From Bacillus sp. 491mf (lineage in GTDB: Bacteria > Bacillota > Bacilli > Bacillales > Bacillaceae_G), in the NCBI RefSeq assembly GCF_900112415.1, contig NZ_FOLV01000009.1:62001-126000 (forward strand): a DNA stretch of 64,000 bases, in the 5' to 3' direction. Below are positions 9,769 through 16,522 of this stretch, one piece after another. The translations under genes and the position numbers were made by a program. The notes under the pieces were generated by a model. It did no database searches and was not told where the DNA came from. It saw only the letters and a list, made by a program, of their open reading frames with translations. The first letter of the stretch is position 1. Each line of letters begins with the position of its first letter.

Positions 9769-9798
9769 GTTAACCATCTATTATTTTTAATGGTTAAC
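9769..9798. promoter_or_regulatory. Candidate operator, perfect inverted repeat
   Basis: GTTAACCA at 9769-9776 and TGGTTAAC at 9791-9798 are exact reverse complements separated by 14 bases. They lie in the intergenic space between the divergent MFS and CGNR genes. The right arm overlaps a possible -35 of the CGNR gene, whose -10 TATACT lies about 17-18 bases downstream. This suits a repressor binding as a dimer. Confidence 0.65.
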
Positions 9799-9863
9799 TA
9801 TTTTATGTTATGATTATACTGAAAATAAGAGATAAAGTAAACTTTGGAAAGTTGGTGGTGATT

Positions 9864-10412
9864 TTGAGTAACAATCAAACTGCACCAGAGATGTTAGAAA
9901 GTATAAGGTCACTTTTAAATACATGGCGAATACCAAATGAGACGAGAGAACCAGTTGATTTTTTTGAATCAGAAGAAGATATACATCAGTTTATGATTGA
10001 ACAGTGGAATGAAAAACTCCCTTTTGGTTCAGTGAATGAAGTGAAAAATTTCCGGGATACGATTCGTGAGGCAGTGGAACAACAAAAGCCATTAAAGCCA
10101 TTGTTTGAAAAATATCCATTGCAAGTAATGACGATGGATGAAGCTGACATCATTACATATCGAGCAATTGGTGAGGAAAATTTATATACGTTTTCATTGC
10201 GAATTATAATCTCTGCGATTACAAACAAACAGTGGGAAAGATTGAAAGCTTGTCCAGATTGTAAATGGGTATTTTACGATCAATCTCGTAACGGTAGTAA
10301 ACGTTGGTGCGGTATGTATGCAGAAGGAGAAGGGGGACGAGCTTGCGGGACAATCGCAAAAGTAAAAAGGCACCGAGCGAAGAGAAAAGCAAGTTCAAGT
10401 TATATAAAATAG
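9864..10412 (+). CDS. ABATE/CGNR zinc-finger protein, probable transcription regulator
   Basis: A 182-aa protein. The N-terminal two thirds fit the ABATE domain. The C-terminus holds a zinc finger with CPDC, then KWVFYDQSRNGSKRWC and a final Cys, followed by a basic KVKRHRAKRK tail. In canonical members the last part reads CGNR; here it reads CGTI after a short insertion, so the diagnostic motif is degenerate. Family members are inferred DNA-binding regulators. The TTG at 9864 follows GGTGGTGA by about 4 bases; upstream in-frame codons lack a site. The divergent MFS pump and shared inverted repeat make it a candidate regulator of that pump. Confidence 0.8.
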   Translation: MSNNQTAPEMLESIRSLLNTWRIPNETREPVDFFESEEDIHQFMIEQWNEKLPFGSVNEVKNFRDTIREAVEQQKPLKPLFEKYPLQVMTMDEADIITYRAIGEENLYTFSLRIIISAITNKQWERLKACPDCKWVFYDQSRNGSKRWCGMYAEGEGGRACGTIAKVKRHRAKRKASSSYIK

Positions 10413-10450
10413 TAGAAGCCTTGCAGTTATGCAAGGCTTCTGTTATTTTC
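10413..10450. terminator. Terminator shared by convergent genes
   Basis: The AGAAGCCTTGCA / TGCAAGGCTTCT stem is followed by GTTATTTTC. It lies between the CGNR gene and the minus-strand 47-aa gene and could serve both. Confidence 0.8.
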
Positions 10451-10594
10451 TCAATTTTTGGACTGAACAATATGCTGCATAACATATTTATGTTGAATGC
10501 AACTTGCTGTTTTGGCTGTATAATACGGACGTTGTTGTTCTAATTTTACTCTTTGCTCCATTGTTTTCTTGTCATGGTCGGATATACGTAACAT
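10451..10594 (-). CDS. 47-aa protein downstream of a c-di-AMP riboswitch
   Basis: A small ORF starting ATG with AAGGAG 9 bases upstream and ending at a terminator. The protein begins MLRISDHDKKTMEQRVKLEQ. It is charged and probably helical in its first half, then YYTAKTASCIQHKYVMQHIV; no signal peptide or membrane helix is seen. I do not recognise a family. Its only visible control is the ydaO-type riboswitch 97 bases upstream on the same strand, with two weak hairpins in between. That would tie expression to c-di-AMP, which in Bacillus governs potassium and cell-wall homeostasis. The function is unknown. Confidence 0.65.
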   Translation of the reverse strand: MLRISDHDKKTMEQRVKLEQQRPYYTAKTASCIQHKYVMQHIVQSKN

Positions 10595-10690
10595 GAAAAT
10601 CATCTCCTTTTATCTAACAATATAATTGAATTACATAAAAAACATATTGTTAGAGTTAAGGAGGAATGCTTGGTAGCATAAGTAAAAAGC

Positions 10691-10828
10691 ACCTTCCTCT
10701 CTCAATGCGCTTACGAGGTTAGCTGTCGGACTCGGAATGTGAGAGTATCCCTACTAATAAGATTCGCCCCAAGTGGCATATGCCACAGAAGTGGTTTCCC
10801 CGCTCCGAAATTTGGATTCAGCAAAAGG
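10691..10828 (-). promoter_or_regulatory. ydaO/yuaA-type cyclic di-AMP riboswitch
   Basis: Read on the minus strand, the segment contains the conserved ydaO blocks in order: TTTTGCTGAATCC, GGGGAAACCACTT, TTGGGGCGAATC, AGTAGGGATACTC, TCCGACAGCTAACCTCGTAAGCG-type core (split here by my reading) and GAGAGGAAGG. These match the pattern of the class known to bind c-di-AMP and usually turn expression off. Between aptamer and gene are a GAGGAA/TTCCTC hairpin and a TAACAATAT/ATATTGTTA hairpin. Neither has a clean U-run directly after it, so the mode of control is unclear. The downstream gene is the 47-aa ORF. Confidence 0.93.
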
Positions 10829-10869
10829 TTATATAAATAAAATTAACATATTTATCCAAGTTAATCAAT

Positions 10870-11322
10870 CTATTTTAGCTTTGTTAATTGTACAAGAACG
10901 AGACCGTCTGGTAATGGAATTTCTTTTGTTTCTATAAAATTATACTTCTTATATAAAGAAATCGCAGGCGCGTTTTTCTTACCAGTTTGTACTATATAGT
11001 TTGTCGTTTCTTCATGTAGTTGAAATAGGTGTTGCAGTAGTGCGGTTGCGATTCCTCTATGAAAATACGTAGGAGAAACAACGAGGCGATGAATATCAAC
11101 GACATCATCCTCATTTAAAAATGAAATAAATCCAGCTAACGTATCATCAATGAAGTATCCGTAAAAGACTTCATTGCAATTTTGAATATCAGTAATTGTG
11201 TCATATAATCGTGGAATTGAATTGTTTTCAAGGTACTGTGCTTCAATTTTATATGCGGGAATTTGAACTTCTAAAATTTTAGTAGCTTCTTCAATAGAAG
11301 AAGGAGATAATTTTCGAATCAT
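10870..11322 (-). CDS. GNAT family N-acetyltransferase
   Basis: A 150-aa protein with the GNAT fold. The beta4 strand VVDIHRLVVSPTYFHRGIATALL carries the acetyl-CoA pyrophosphate loop (HRGIAT, a Q/RxxGxG/A variant), and KKNAPAISLYKKYNFIE is the conserved C-terminal motif. The substrate is unknown. The ATG at 11322 has AAGGAG 9 bases upstream. It lies downstream of dxr on the same strand but behind a terminator hairpin, so it probably has its own promoter or relies on readthrough. Confidence 0.85.
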   Translation of the reverse strand: MIRKLSPSSIEEATKILEVQIPAYKIEAQYLENNSIPRLYDTITDIQNCNEVFYGYFIDDTLAGFISFLNEDDVVDIHRLVVSPTYFHRGIATALLQHLFQLHEETTNYIVQTGKKNAPAISLYKKYNFIETKEIPLPDGLVLVQLTKLK

Positions 11323-11341
11323 ATAAAGGTCTCCTTTTATG

Positions 11342-11374
11342 AAAAGAGTGAGAATATAAGATTCTCACTCTTTC
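11342..11374 (-). terminator. Intrinsic terminator after dxr
   Basis: AAAGAGTGAGAAT / ATTCTCACTCTTT stem with a short loop, followed on the minus strand by TTTTC. Confidence 0.75.
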
Positions 11375-11386
11375 GTATCATTATTT

Positions 11387-12541
11387 TTACATCTTCACCA
11401 GTAATTCATTGGCATATCGGCGTGCCCATTGATCTGCTGCTAATACTTCTTCTAATGAAGGAGTCGCAATATTATGATGAGCTTCTAATGCAGAATAGAT
11501 CGTTTTTTCAATGTCAAAAAATGAAATTTTATCTTGTAAATATAAAGCATTCGCAATTTCATTTGCAGCATTTAATACAGCCGGAGTTGTCCCTCCAATT
11601 TTCCCGGATTCATAAGCATAGTGAAGGCAAGGGAATTTCTCTAAGTCAGGTTTTTCAAAATGCAAGCTGCCAACTTCTAATAAATTTAATTTTTTAAAAG
11701 AAGATGTTAAACGCGATGGATAGTGGAATGCATATTGAATCGGCATACGCATATCAGATGCCCCAAGCTGAGCCATAATAGAGCCATCTACAAACTCTAC
11801 AAGAGAGTGAATAATGCTCTCTTTATGAATCATAACATCGATTTTTTCATAGGGAACGTCAAATAGCCAATGTGCTTCCATTACTTCAAATCCTTTATTT
11901 AGTAATGTTGCACAGTCAATTGTTAATTTTGCTCCCATTAACCAGTTCGGATGTTTTAGCGCGTCTTTCGCTTTGAGAAGTTTCATTTCTTCTCGTGTTT
12001 TATCTCTAAATGCACCGCCAGACGCTGTTACAATTAACTTTTCAATTTCTTTATTATTTTCACCATTTAAGCATTGGAAAATGGCAGAATGTTCACTATC
12101 TACAGGAATAAGGCGACAATCATTTTTCTTTGCTAATTCTGTAACAATATGACCTGCTGCCACTAATGTTTCTTTATTCGCAATCGCAATGTCTTTTTTC
12201 GCTTTTAAGGCTTCGATTGTTGGAAGCAGTCCTGCTACACCAACGACGGAAGTTAAGACAAGATTACTATCGGAGTGCGTAGCAACTTCAATCAAGCCAT
12301 CTTCTCCGTATACAACTTTTGTTTGAGTAGAAATTCGTGAGCGCAGTGTATCTGCTAATTCTTTCGTACTCACGCTTACAATACGTGGTTGAAATGTTTG
12401 GATTTGTTGTTCCAACATTTCAATATTTTCATTTGCAGTTAAACCGATAATTTGAAAATGTTCTGGGTGAGCAGCGACTACATCTAGAGCAGATGTCCCA
12501 ATTGAACCAGTTGATCCTAGAATTGAAATGTATTTTACCAT
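11387..12541 (-). CDS. dxr: 1-deoxy-D-xylulose 5-phosphate reductoisomerase (probable paralogue)
   Basis: A 384-aa enzyme of the MEP isoprenoid pathway, converting DXP to MEP with NADPH. The N-terminal dinucleotide loop GSTGSIG (residues 9-15) is present. The metal-site residues appear as Asp148 and Glu150 in [10 protein letters not shown] and Glu219 in [11 protein letters not shown]. Length is normal. The ATG has GGAGG 8 bases upstream. The standard Bacillus dxr lies in an frr-uppS-cdsA-dxr-rseP cluster; none of those neighbours is here, so this is probably a second copy. Its divergent neighbour is a T-box-controlled trpS. Confidence 0.93.
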   Translation of the reverse strand: MVKYISILGSTGSIGTSALDVVAAHPEHFQIIGLTANENIEMLEQQIQTFQPRIVSVSTKELADTLRSRISTQTKVVYGEDGLIEVATHSDSNLVLTSVVGVAGLLPTIEALKAKKDIAIANKETLVAAGHIVTELAKKNDCRLIPVDSEHSAIFQCLNGENNKEIEKLIVTASGGAFRDKTREEMKLLKAKDALKHPNWLMGAKLTIDCATLLNKGFEVMEAHWLFDVPYEKIDVMIHKESIIHSLVEFVDGSIMAQLGASDMRMPIQYAFHYPSRLTSSFKKLNLLEVGSLHFEKPDLEKFPCLHYAYESGKIGGTTPAVLNAANEIANALYLQDKISFFDIEKTIYSALEAHHNIATPSLEEVLAADQWARRYANELLVKM

Positions 12542-12654
12542 AATAAATCCTCCATAGTTGAATGAATCTTTTCCGTGAACTTATATGTAATTAGATAAAA
12601 AAAGGAAAATTCCTGCTTAATAAGACAGAAAGTTCCCTTTTATCTAAAAAACTG

Positions 12655-12663
12655 TGGTATAAT
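12655..12663 (+). promoter_or_regulatory. Extended -10 promoter of the trpS leader
   Basis: TGGTATAAT is an extended -10 (TGn directly before TATAAT). It lies just upstream of the T-box leader; no strong -35 is seen, as is usual for extended -10 promoters. Confidence 0.55.
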
Positions 12664-12679
12664 AAGGGGAAATTAAAGA

Positions 12680-12911
12680 AAAAGCGATGAAAGAGAAGAG
12701 TACATATTTGGAACTTCGCAGAGAACTGATGGTTGGTGGGAATCAGTAAGGGGAAAATATGGAATGGGCTCTGGAGCTGCAAGCCGAATTGAGTAGGATT
12801 TGACGGTTGTTTCGACGTTATTCGAATCATAAAGAGAACTATGAATTTGTAGTTAATAAAGGTGGTACCGCGGGAGTCCCTCGTCCTTTTTAGGATTGAG
12901 GGGCTTTTTTA
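12680..12911 (+). promoter_or_regulatory. T-box leader (tRNA-Trp type)
   Basis: The conserved T-box core AAAGGTGGTACCGCG lies at about 12858-12872 and is followed by a GAGTCCCTCGTCC / GGATTGAGGGGCT terminator with a T-run ending near 12911. The 5' part can form stem I, and a TGG triplet in GAATGGGCTCT at the expected place fits a Trp specifier. Uncharged tRNA-Trp should stabilise the antiterminator and raise trpS expression. Assignment of the specifier by eye is likely but not proven. Confidence 0.92.
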
Positions 12912-12932
12912 TATGTAAAAGGAGGGGTAGTT

Positions 12933-13919
12933 GTGAATAAAAAGGTTATGTTAACAGGAATTAAACCGACTGGACATCCGCATCTTGGAAATTATATTGG
13001 AGCAATTAAACCAGCATTACAGCTTTCTAAACAAAGAAAAGGGGAAGCGTTATATTTTATTGCCGATTATCATGCATTAAATGCTGTACAAGATCCAAGT
13101 AAGTTTCGTGAGTATACGAAGGAAGTAGCAGCGACATGGTTATCATTAGGTTTGGATGAGCATGTAATCTTTTATCGTCAATCAGATGTACCAGAAATCT
13201 TAGAATTATACTGGATTTTAGCTTGCCTTACTCCGAAAGGCTTAATGAACCGTGCTCATGCTTACAAAGCAAAAGTTGATCAAAATATAGAAGCAGGAGT
13301 AGATGTAGATACTGGTGTAAACATGGGATTATATACGTATCCTATTTTAATGGCAGCTGATATTTTATTATTTCAATCAAATTATGTTCCAGTTGGAAAA
13401 GATCAAATTCAGCATGTAGAAATTGCGCGAGATATTGCTTCATATTTTAACAACACATTTGGGGAAATCTTTACATTGCCCGAGTACATCATTCAAGAAG
13501 AAGGTGCAATTGTACCAGGCCTTGATGGACGAAAAATGAGTAAAAGCTATGGAAATGTCATTCCATTATTTGAAGAACAAGAAAAGCTGAAAAAACTGAT
13601 TTTCAAAATTAAAACAGATTCTTCCTTACCAAGTGAACCGAAGGAACTTGAAACATTATTTATGTTGTATAAAGAATTTGCGACAACTGAGGAAATCGCA
13701 AAAATGAAAGAAAAATACGCAACAGGCATCGGCTGGGGTGATGTAAAAAAAGAACTATTTCATGTCATCAATCGTGAGTTAGAAGAGCCGAGGAAGAAAT
13801 ATAAAATGTATATGGATAAACCGCACTTACTTCAAGAAGCAATGGAAAAAGGGGTAGAGCGGGCAAGGGAAATTGCTAAGGGGAATTTAGCGGAAATAAA
13901 AAAACGGATTGGGTGTTAA
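12933..13919 (+). CDS. trpS: Tryptophanyl-tRNA synthetase
   Basis: A 328-aa class I synthetase. The HIGH-type signature is HPHLGN (residues 15-20) and the second signature is KMSKS (201-205). The GTG start follows AAAGGAGG, and the gene lies directly behind a Trp T-box. The sequence differs strongly from the housekeeping Bacillus subtilis enzyme as I recall it (for example LTGIKPTGHPHLGNYIGAIK rather than FSGIQPSGSVTLGNYIGA). I therefore infer it is the second, inducible TrpRS type. A broken second copy of the same leader and gene follows about 1.26 kb downstream. Confidence 0.95.
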   Translation: MNKKVMLTGIKPTGHPHLGNYIGAIKPALQLSKQRKGEALYFIADYHALNAVQDPSKFREYTKEVAATWLSLGLDEHVIFYRQSDVPEILELYWILACLTPKGLMNRAHAYKAKVDQNIEAGVDVDTGVNMGLYTYPILMAADILLFQSNYVPVGKDQIQHVEIARDIASYFNNTFGEIFTLPEYIIQEEGAIVPGLDGRKMSKSYGNVIPLFEEQEKLKKLIFKIKTDSSLPSEPKELETLFMLYKEFATTEEIAKMKEKYATGIGWGDVKKELFHVINRELEEPRKKYKMYMDKPHLLQEAMEKGVERAREIAKGNLAEIKKRIGC

Positions 13920-14008
13920 GGTGAAAACCACCCAATGGATTTATTTCACTTAGGTGTGGAGGGCGTTTATGACCTGCACAAAAGTGAGCATTATAGGTTA
14001 AAACAAAA

Positions 14009-14180
14009 GGGAAAAATATGGAATGGACTCTGGAGCTGTAAGCTGAATTGAGTAGGCTTTGACGGTTGTTTCGACGTTATTCAGATCATAAAGAGAGCTA
14101 TGAAATTGTAGCTAATAAAGGTAGTACCACGGGAGTCCCTCGTCCTTTTTAGGATTGAGGGGCTTTTTTATATGTAAAAG
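14009..14180 (+). pseudogene. Degenerate second Trp T-box leader
   Basis: This stretch is a near-identical copy of the 3' part of the trpS leader, offset by 1259 bases with almost no indels. The 5' half of stem I is missing. The T-box core has changed from GGTGGTACCGCG to GGTAGTACCACG, which destroys the UGG that pairs with the tRNA acceptor end. The terminator hairpin is intact. It probably terminates constitutively or is inert. Confidence 0.85.
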
Positions 14181-14191
14181 GAGGAATAGTT

Positions 14192-14281
14192 GCGAATAAA
14201 AAAGTTATGTTACCAGGAATTGAACCAACTGGACATCCGCATCTTGGAAACTATATTGGAGCAATTAAAAAGGAAACATAA
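14192..14281 (+). pseudogene. 5' fragment of a second trpS copy
   Basis: Translated from 14192, the segment reads like TrpS residues 1-26 (motif PTGHPHLGNYIGAIK), but the start codon is GCG instead of GTG and the homology stops at 14269. A stop codon follows three codons later. The matching 3' fragment lies 4.5 kb downstream (18761-18879), so the copy has been split. Confidence 0.9.
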
Positions 14282-14308
14282 TTTTTTGTTGATTAACTCA
14301 GGAATGCT

Positions 14309-14341
14309 TAAAAAAGAAGTCCCGGGGTATACGGGACTTCT
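14309..14341 (-). terminator. Minus-strand terminator-like hairpin 1
   Basis: AGAAGTCCCG / CGGGACTTCT stem, followed on the minus strand by a T-run (A-run at 14310-14315). Confidence 0.7.
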
Positions 14342-14449
14342 ACGGGTAATGTGTCAAGTAATGGCGCACTCGACTAAGTAAAATTAACATGAATGTTCAA
14401 AAAAATAATATTGGTAAATGTGTCCAATTTAAAGATGCGTATTTGCGCT

Positions 14450-14480
14450 AAAAAAGAGGTCTCGTTAATATACGAGACCT
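14450..14480 (-). terminator. Minus-strand terminator-like hairpin 2
   Basis: AGGTCTCGT / ACGAGACCT stem with a T-run on the minus strand (A-run 14450-14455). Confidence 0.7.
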
Positions 14481-14572
14481 AAAATGTAATACTGACATGT
14501 AAAAACTTATGCTATGCAACTTTAACATGATTTTTCGAGAAATAACATTAGTAAATATAGCTAATTTGTTTT

Positions 14573-14605
14573 GAAAAAAGAGCAGATAGCCTTCGCTATC
14601 TGCTC
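14573..14605 (-). terminator. Minus-strand terminator hairpin 3
   Basis: GAGCAGATAGC / GCTATCTGCTC, 11 perfect pairs with a 4-base loop, then TTTTTT on the minus strand. It is the natural terminator of the small membrane-protein gene at 14708-14998. Confidence 0.85.
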
Positions 14606-14707
14606 AGCCTCAAGGGAAGTGGAGACTAAGGTATCTACAGTGTTAACGGAACATGGAGGTTTATTCAAATGAAACAGAATTAGTATATGTAAAAATTGTA
14701 AGATGAA

Positions 14708-14998
14708 TTAGATAAAAAATAACATAATTGTAGCATAGCAAGATAAAACTGAGATGATAGAAAACATGTTTTTGAGTTTTCGGCGCTCCTTTTCATCTTC
14801 GGTAGCAAAAGAAATATATTTTTTTATTCCAGATGTTAATATCAAAATACCAAATATTAATCCTAATACACCAACAAAAAGCTGAAGAATTGGGAATGTA
14901 GTGGCATCCGAGACAAGTGAAAATAAAGTTTTAATTGATAAATAACACAATGTTGTTAAAAGAGAAGCATATATGATAGCGATAATCCATTTATTCAT
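14708..14998 (-). CDS. Small membrane protein, three predicted helices
   Basis: A 96-aa protein with three hydrophobic segments (about residues 4-24, 36-58 and 79-96) and a charged loop TEDEKERRKLKN between helices 2 and 3. The ATG has AAGGAGG 7 bases upstream. No family is recognised. It lies inside the island that interrupts the second trpS copy, next to phage-derived scraps, and has its own terminator. Confidence 0.7.
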   Translation of the reverse strand: MNKWIIAIIYASLLTTLCYLSIKTLFSLVSDATTFPILQLFVGVLGLIFGILILTSGIKKYISFATEDEKERRKLKNMFSIISVLSCYATIMLFFI

Positions 14999-15124
14999 TT
15001 TCCGTCCTCCTTTTAGGGGATGGTAAATTTATGTAATTAAAAATATTATATCATGGTTTACCTTTGGTTGTATGCATGATTAAAAGTCAACAAAATAATC
15101 CTTTTATAGAATGGAGATTTAAGT

Positions 15125-15410
15125 ATGGGAAAGAGTCAACGAGATAAAGGTACAAGACGTGAACGTGAATTTGCTAGTTTGATAGGAGGGGCTCGTATGC
15201 TACTCTCTGGTGCACTAAATGGGTATTCTAATGACGTGAAGGATTAGAGATCTTAAATGGGAAGTAAAGGCGAGAAAAGACGGGTTCAAGACATTATACA
15301 ATTGGTCGGAAGATGAACGGGAGCAACCAGATGCATTAGCAATTAAGGCGGATAGAAAACCGTGGTTGGTGGTTTTGCCATTGGATACATTTTTGAAGCT
15401 GGTGAAGTAG
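15125..15410 (+). pseudogene. Phage-type PDDEXK endonuclease/resolvase, frameshifted
   Basis: Frame 1 begins MGKSQRDKGTRREREFASLI and continues to a stop after SNDVKD. A shifted frame then continues DLKWEVKARKDGFKTLYNW and later ADRKPWLVVLPLDTFLKLV. Joined, this fits a small phage nuclease of the Holliday-junction-resolvase type, with the ExK motif in WEVKAR. One frameshift near 15243 breaks it. The interval length is 3n+1, consistent with a single-base lesion. Confidence 0.7.
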
Positions 15411-15418
15411 GAATAGTT

Positions 15419-15769
15419 ATGTTAGATATTGACCTACCTGTTCTTAATAGAGAAGAAACGAAGAAGAATGTGCTTCAAGCTTTGAAAAAATATTGTTTGT
15501 TTTTATCAAATATAGATGAACAGATTATTGAGCGTGTTTATGAAGGAGAAACGGACGGAATAAGAGGAAAAATCATTAAACGAGTTTCTTATATTATGGA
15601 TATCCGAAAAGGTGCAAGTGCTGGAGATGCTGTTGTTGAGCAGATTAATAATGCTGGAGCATATGACGTACACTATCGCTATGGAAAGTGGATTTTTGTA
15701 AATGGTGGAGGATTAAAAGAAGGCGGTTGGATGTATTTTGCTGAATCTTATGTAAATTGGCTTAGATAA
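15419..15769 (+). CDS. Chimeric protein with ArpU-like N-terminus
   Basis: A 116-aa ORF. Residues 1-35 (DLPVLNREETKKNVLQALKKY) resemble the N-terminus of ArpU-type phage late regulators, which are usually about 140 aa. From about residue 45 the sequence departs from ArpU and reads ASAGDAVVEQINNAG then HYRYGKWIFVNGGG, which I cannot place. It may be a remnant fused to unrelated coding sequence. The start at 15419 has only a weak AGGA. It follows the broken phage nuclease by 8 bases, so both are probably prophage debris. Confidence 0.5.
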   Translation: MLDIDLPVLNREETKKNVLQALKKYCLFLSNIDEQIIERVYEGETDGIRGKIIKRVSYIMDIRKGASAGDAVVEQINNAGAYDVHYRYGKWIFVNGGGLKEGGWMYFAESYVNWLR

Positions 15770-15773
15770 TGAA

Positions 15774-15812
15774 GAGAACCGCTCGTTTTTAGATGGGCGG
15801 CTTGTTCTTTAT
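15774..15812. terminator. Possible bidirectional terminator
   Basis: An imperfect stem of AGAACCGCTC with GGGCGGCTTGTTCT lies between convergent genes and is followed by TTTATATATTTTA. Confidence 0.45.
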
Positions 15813-15817
15813 ATATT

Positions 15818-16030
15818 TTATTTTTCTTCTCTGTAGTTCAACGCAATCTCTACTATTTCTTTGGGTGTTAAGTTTCTAAAATTCAAAAAAATCAAGTCAC
15901 TTGGAGATGGGTGAGGCACACCACTATTATTAAATTGATATACATATTCATTAAGTTCTTCTTCGGGTAATTTAGGATTGCAAATCTTTGTTACAAGTTC
16001 AATAAGTTCCTCTTTCGTCATTTTGTTCAA
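15818..16030 (-). CDS. Colicin/pyocin-type (Im9-like) immunity protein
   Basis: A 70-aa protein with the helix-loop-helix pattern of nuclease-bacteriocin immunity proteins. EELIELVTKICN corresponds to Im9 helix I-II, and HPSPSDLIF corresponds to the EHPSGSDLIYYP motif that contacts the DNase domain. Such proteins bind HNH DNase domains tightly. It is the last gene downstream of a broken HNH toxin gene and a SUKH gene, so its partner is likely that HNH domain or a related one. The ORF is intact. Confidence 0.8.
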   Translation of the reverse strand: MNKMTKEELIELVTKICNPKLPEEELNEYVYQFNNSGVPHPSPSDLIFLNFRNLTPKEIVEIALNYREEK

Positions 16031-16044
16031 TTTAATGCGCCATA

Positions 16045-16497
16045 CTAAAGAAGGGTTATTTTTAATGCTTCCTCAAGCATTGTATTGCAATCATTATATG
16101 TATTCATTATTGTACCAGATGGTTTATCAAGCTCTAAATAAGTACCATCAGATAAGTTTTTACAAAACCATGCTATATTTGAATCTCCAAGGAAAAGATA
16201 CTCTTTTTGAAATTCATTTTCATACCAAATTTCATTCGTTTCTATAAGTCCGCAAATTTGTTCATCTCTTTCTGTTTCTAGTAAAGAAGAGTCGATCCCA
16301 TAAAATACCAGTCCGTCGAAATCTAAACCATTTACAGTTTTAAGAAACTCTTCGTATTCACTTGGTAGATCAACATTAAATTTCTCTTTCACATGTTCTC
16401 TTAATCTCAGAACTTCAGTATCTGTTGCAGGTGTATTCAGCTTATAATTAACGCTTTTTAGTATAGTTTCAATTTCTGAAATAAAGTTTTTCCACAT
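16045..16497 (-). CDS. SMI1/KNR4 (SUKH) family immunity protein
   Basis: A 150-aa soluble protein with the SUKH pattern: LREHVKEKFNVDLPSEYEEFLKTVNGLDFDGLVFYGID, then FLGDSNIAWFCKNLSDGTYLELD. SUKH proteins act as immunity factors in many contact-dependent and type VII polymorphic toxin loci. It sits 25 bases downstream of the HNH toxin frame and 14 bases upstream of the Im9-like gene, in one orientation. Intact. Confidence 0.85.
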   Translation of the reverse strand: MWKNFISEIETILKSVNYKLNTPATDTEVLRLREHVKEKFNVDLPSEYEEFLKTVNGLDFDGLVFYGIDSSLLETERDEQICGLIETNEIWYENEFQKEYLFLGDSNIAWFCKNLSDGTYLELDKPSGTIMNTYNDCNTMLEEALKITLL

Positions 16498-16522
16498 ATA
16501 AAAAACCTCTTTCTAAGTTTAT

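Larger units (their letters stand above)
14381..14606. repeat. Two degenerate tandem units, each ending in a terminator hairpin
   Basis: The stretches beginning AACATGAATGTTC (about 14386) and AACATGATTTTTC (about 14523) align over roughly 45 bases, sharing AATAA(T/C)ATT(G/A)GTAAAT. Each then runs into an A-run and a perfect hairpin. Similarity is about 70% by eye. Confidence 0.5.

Noticed and set aside
14190-14381. 63-codon ORF from a TTG behind the second T-box
   Set aside because: It reads the trpS fragment in the wrong frame; the TTG exists only because the GTG start mutated to GCG.
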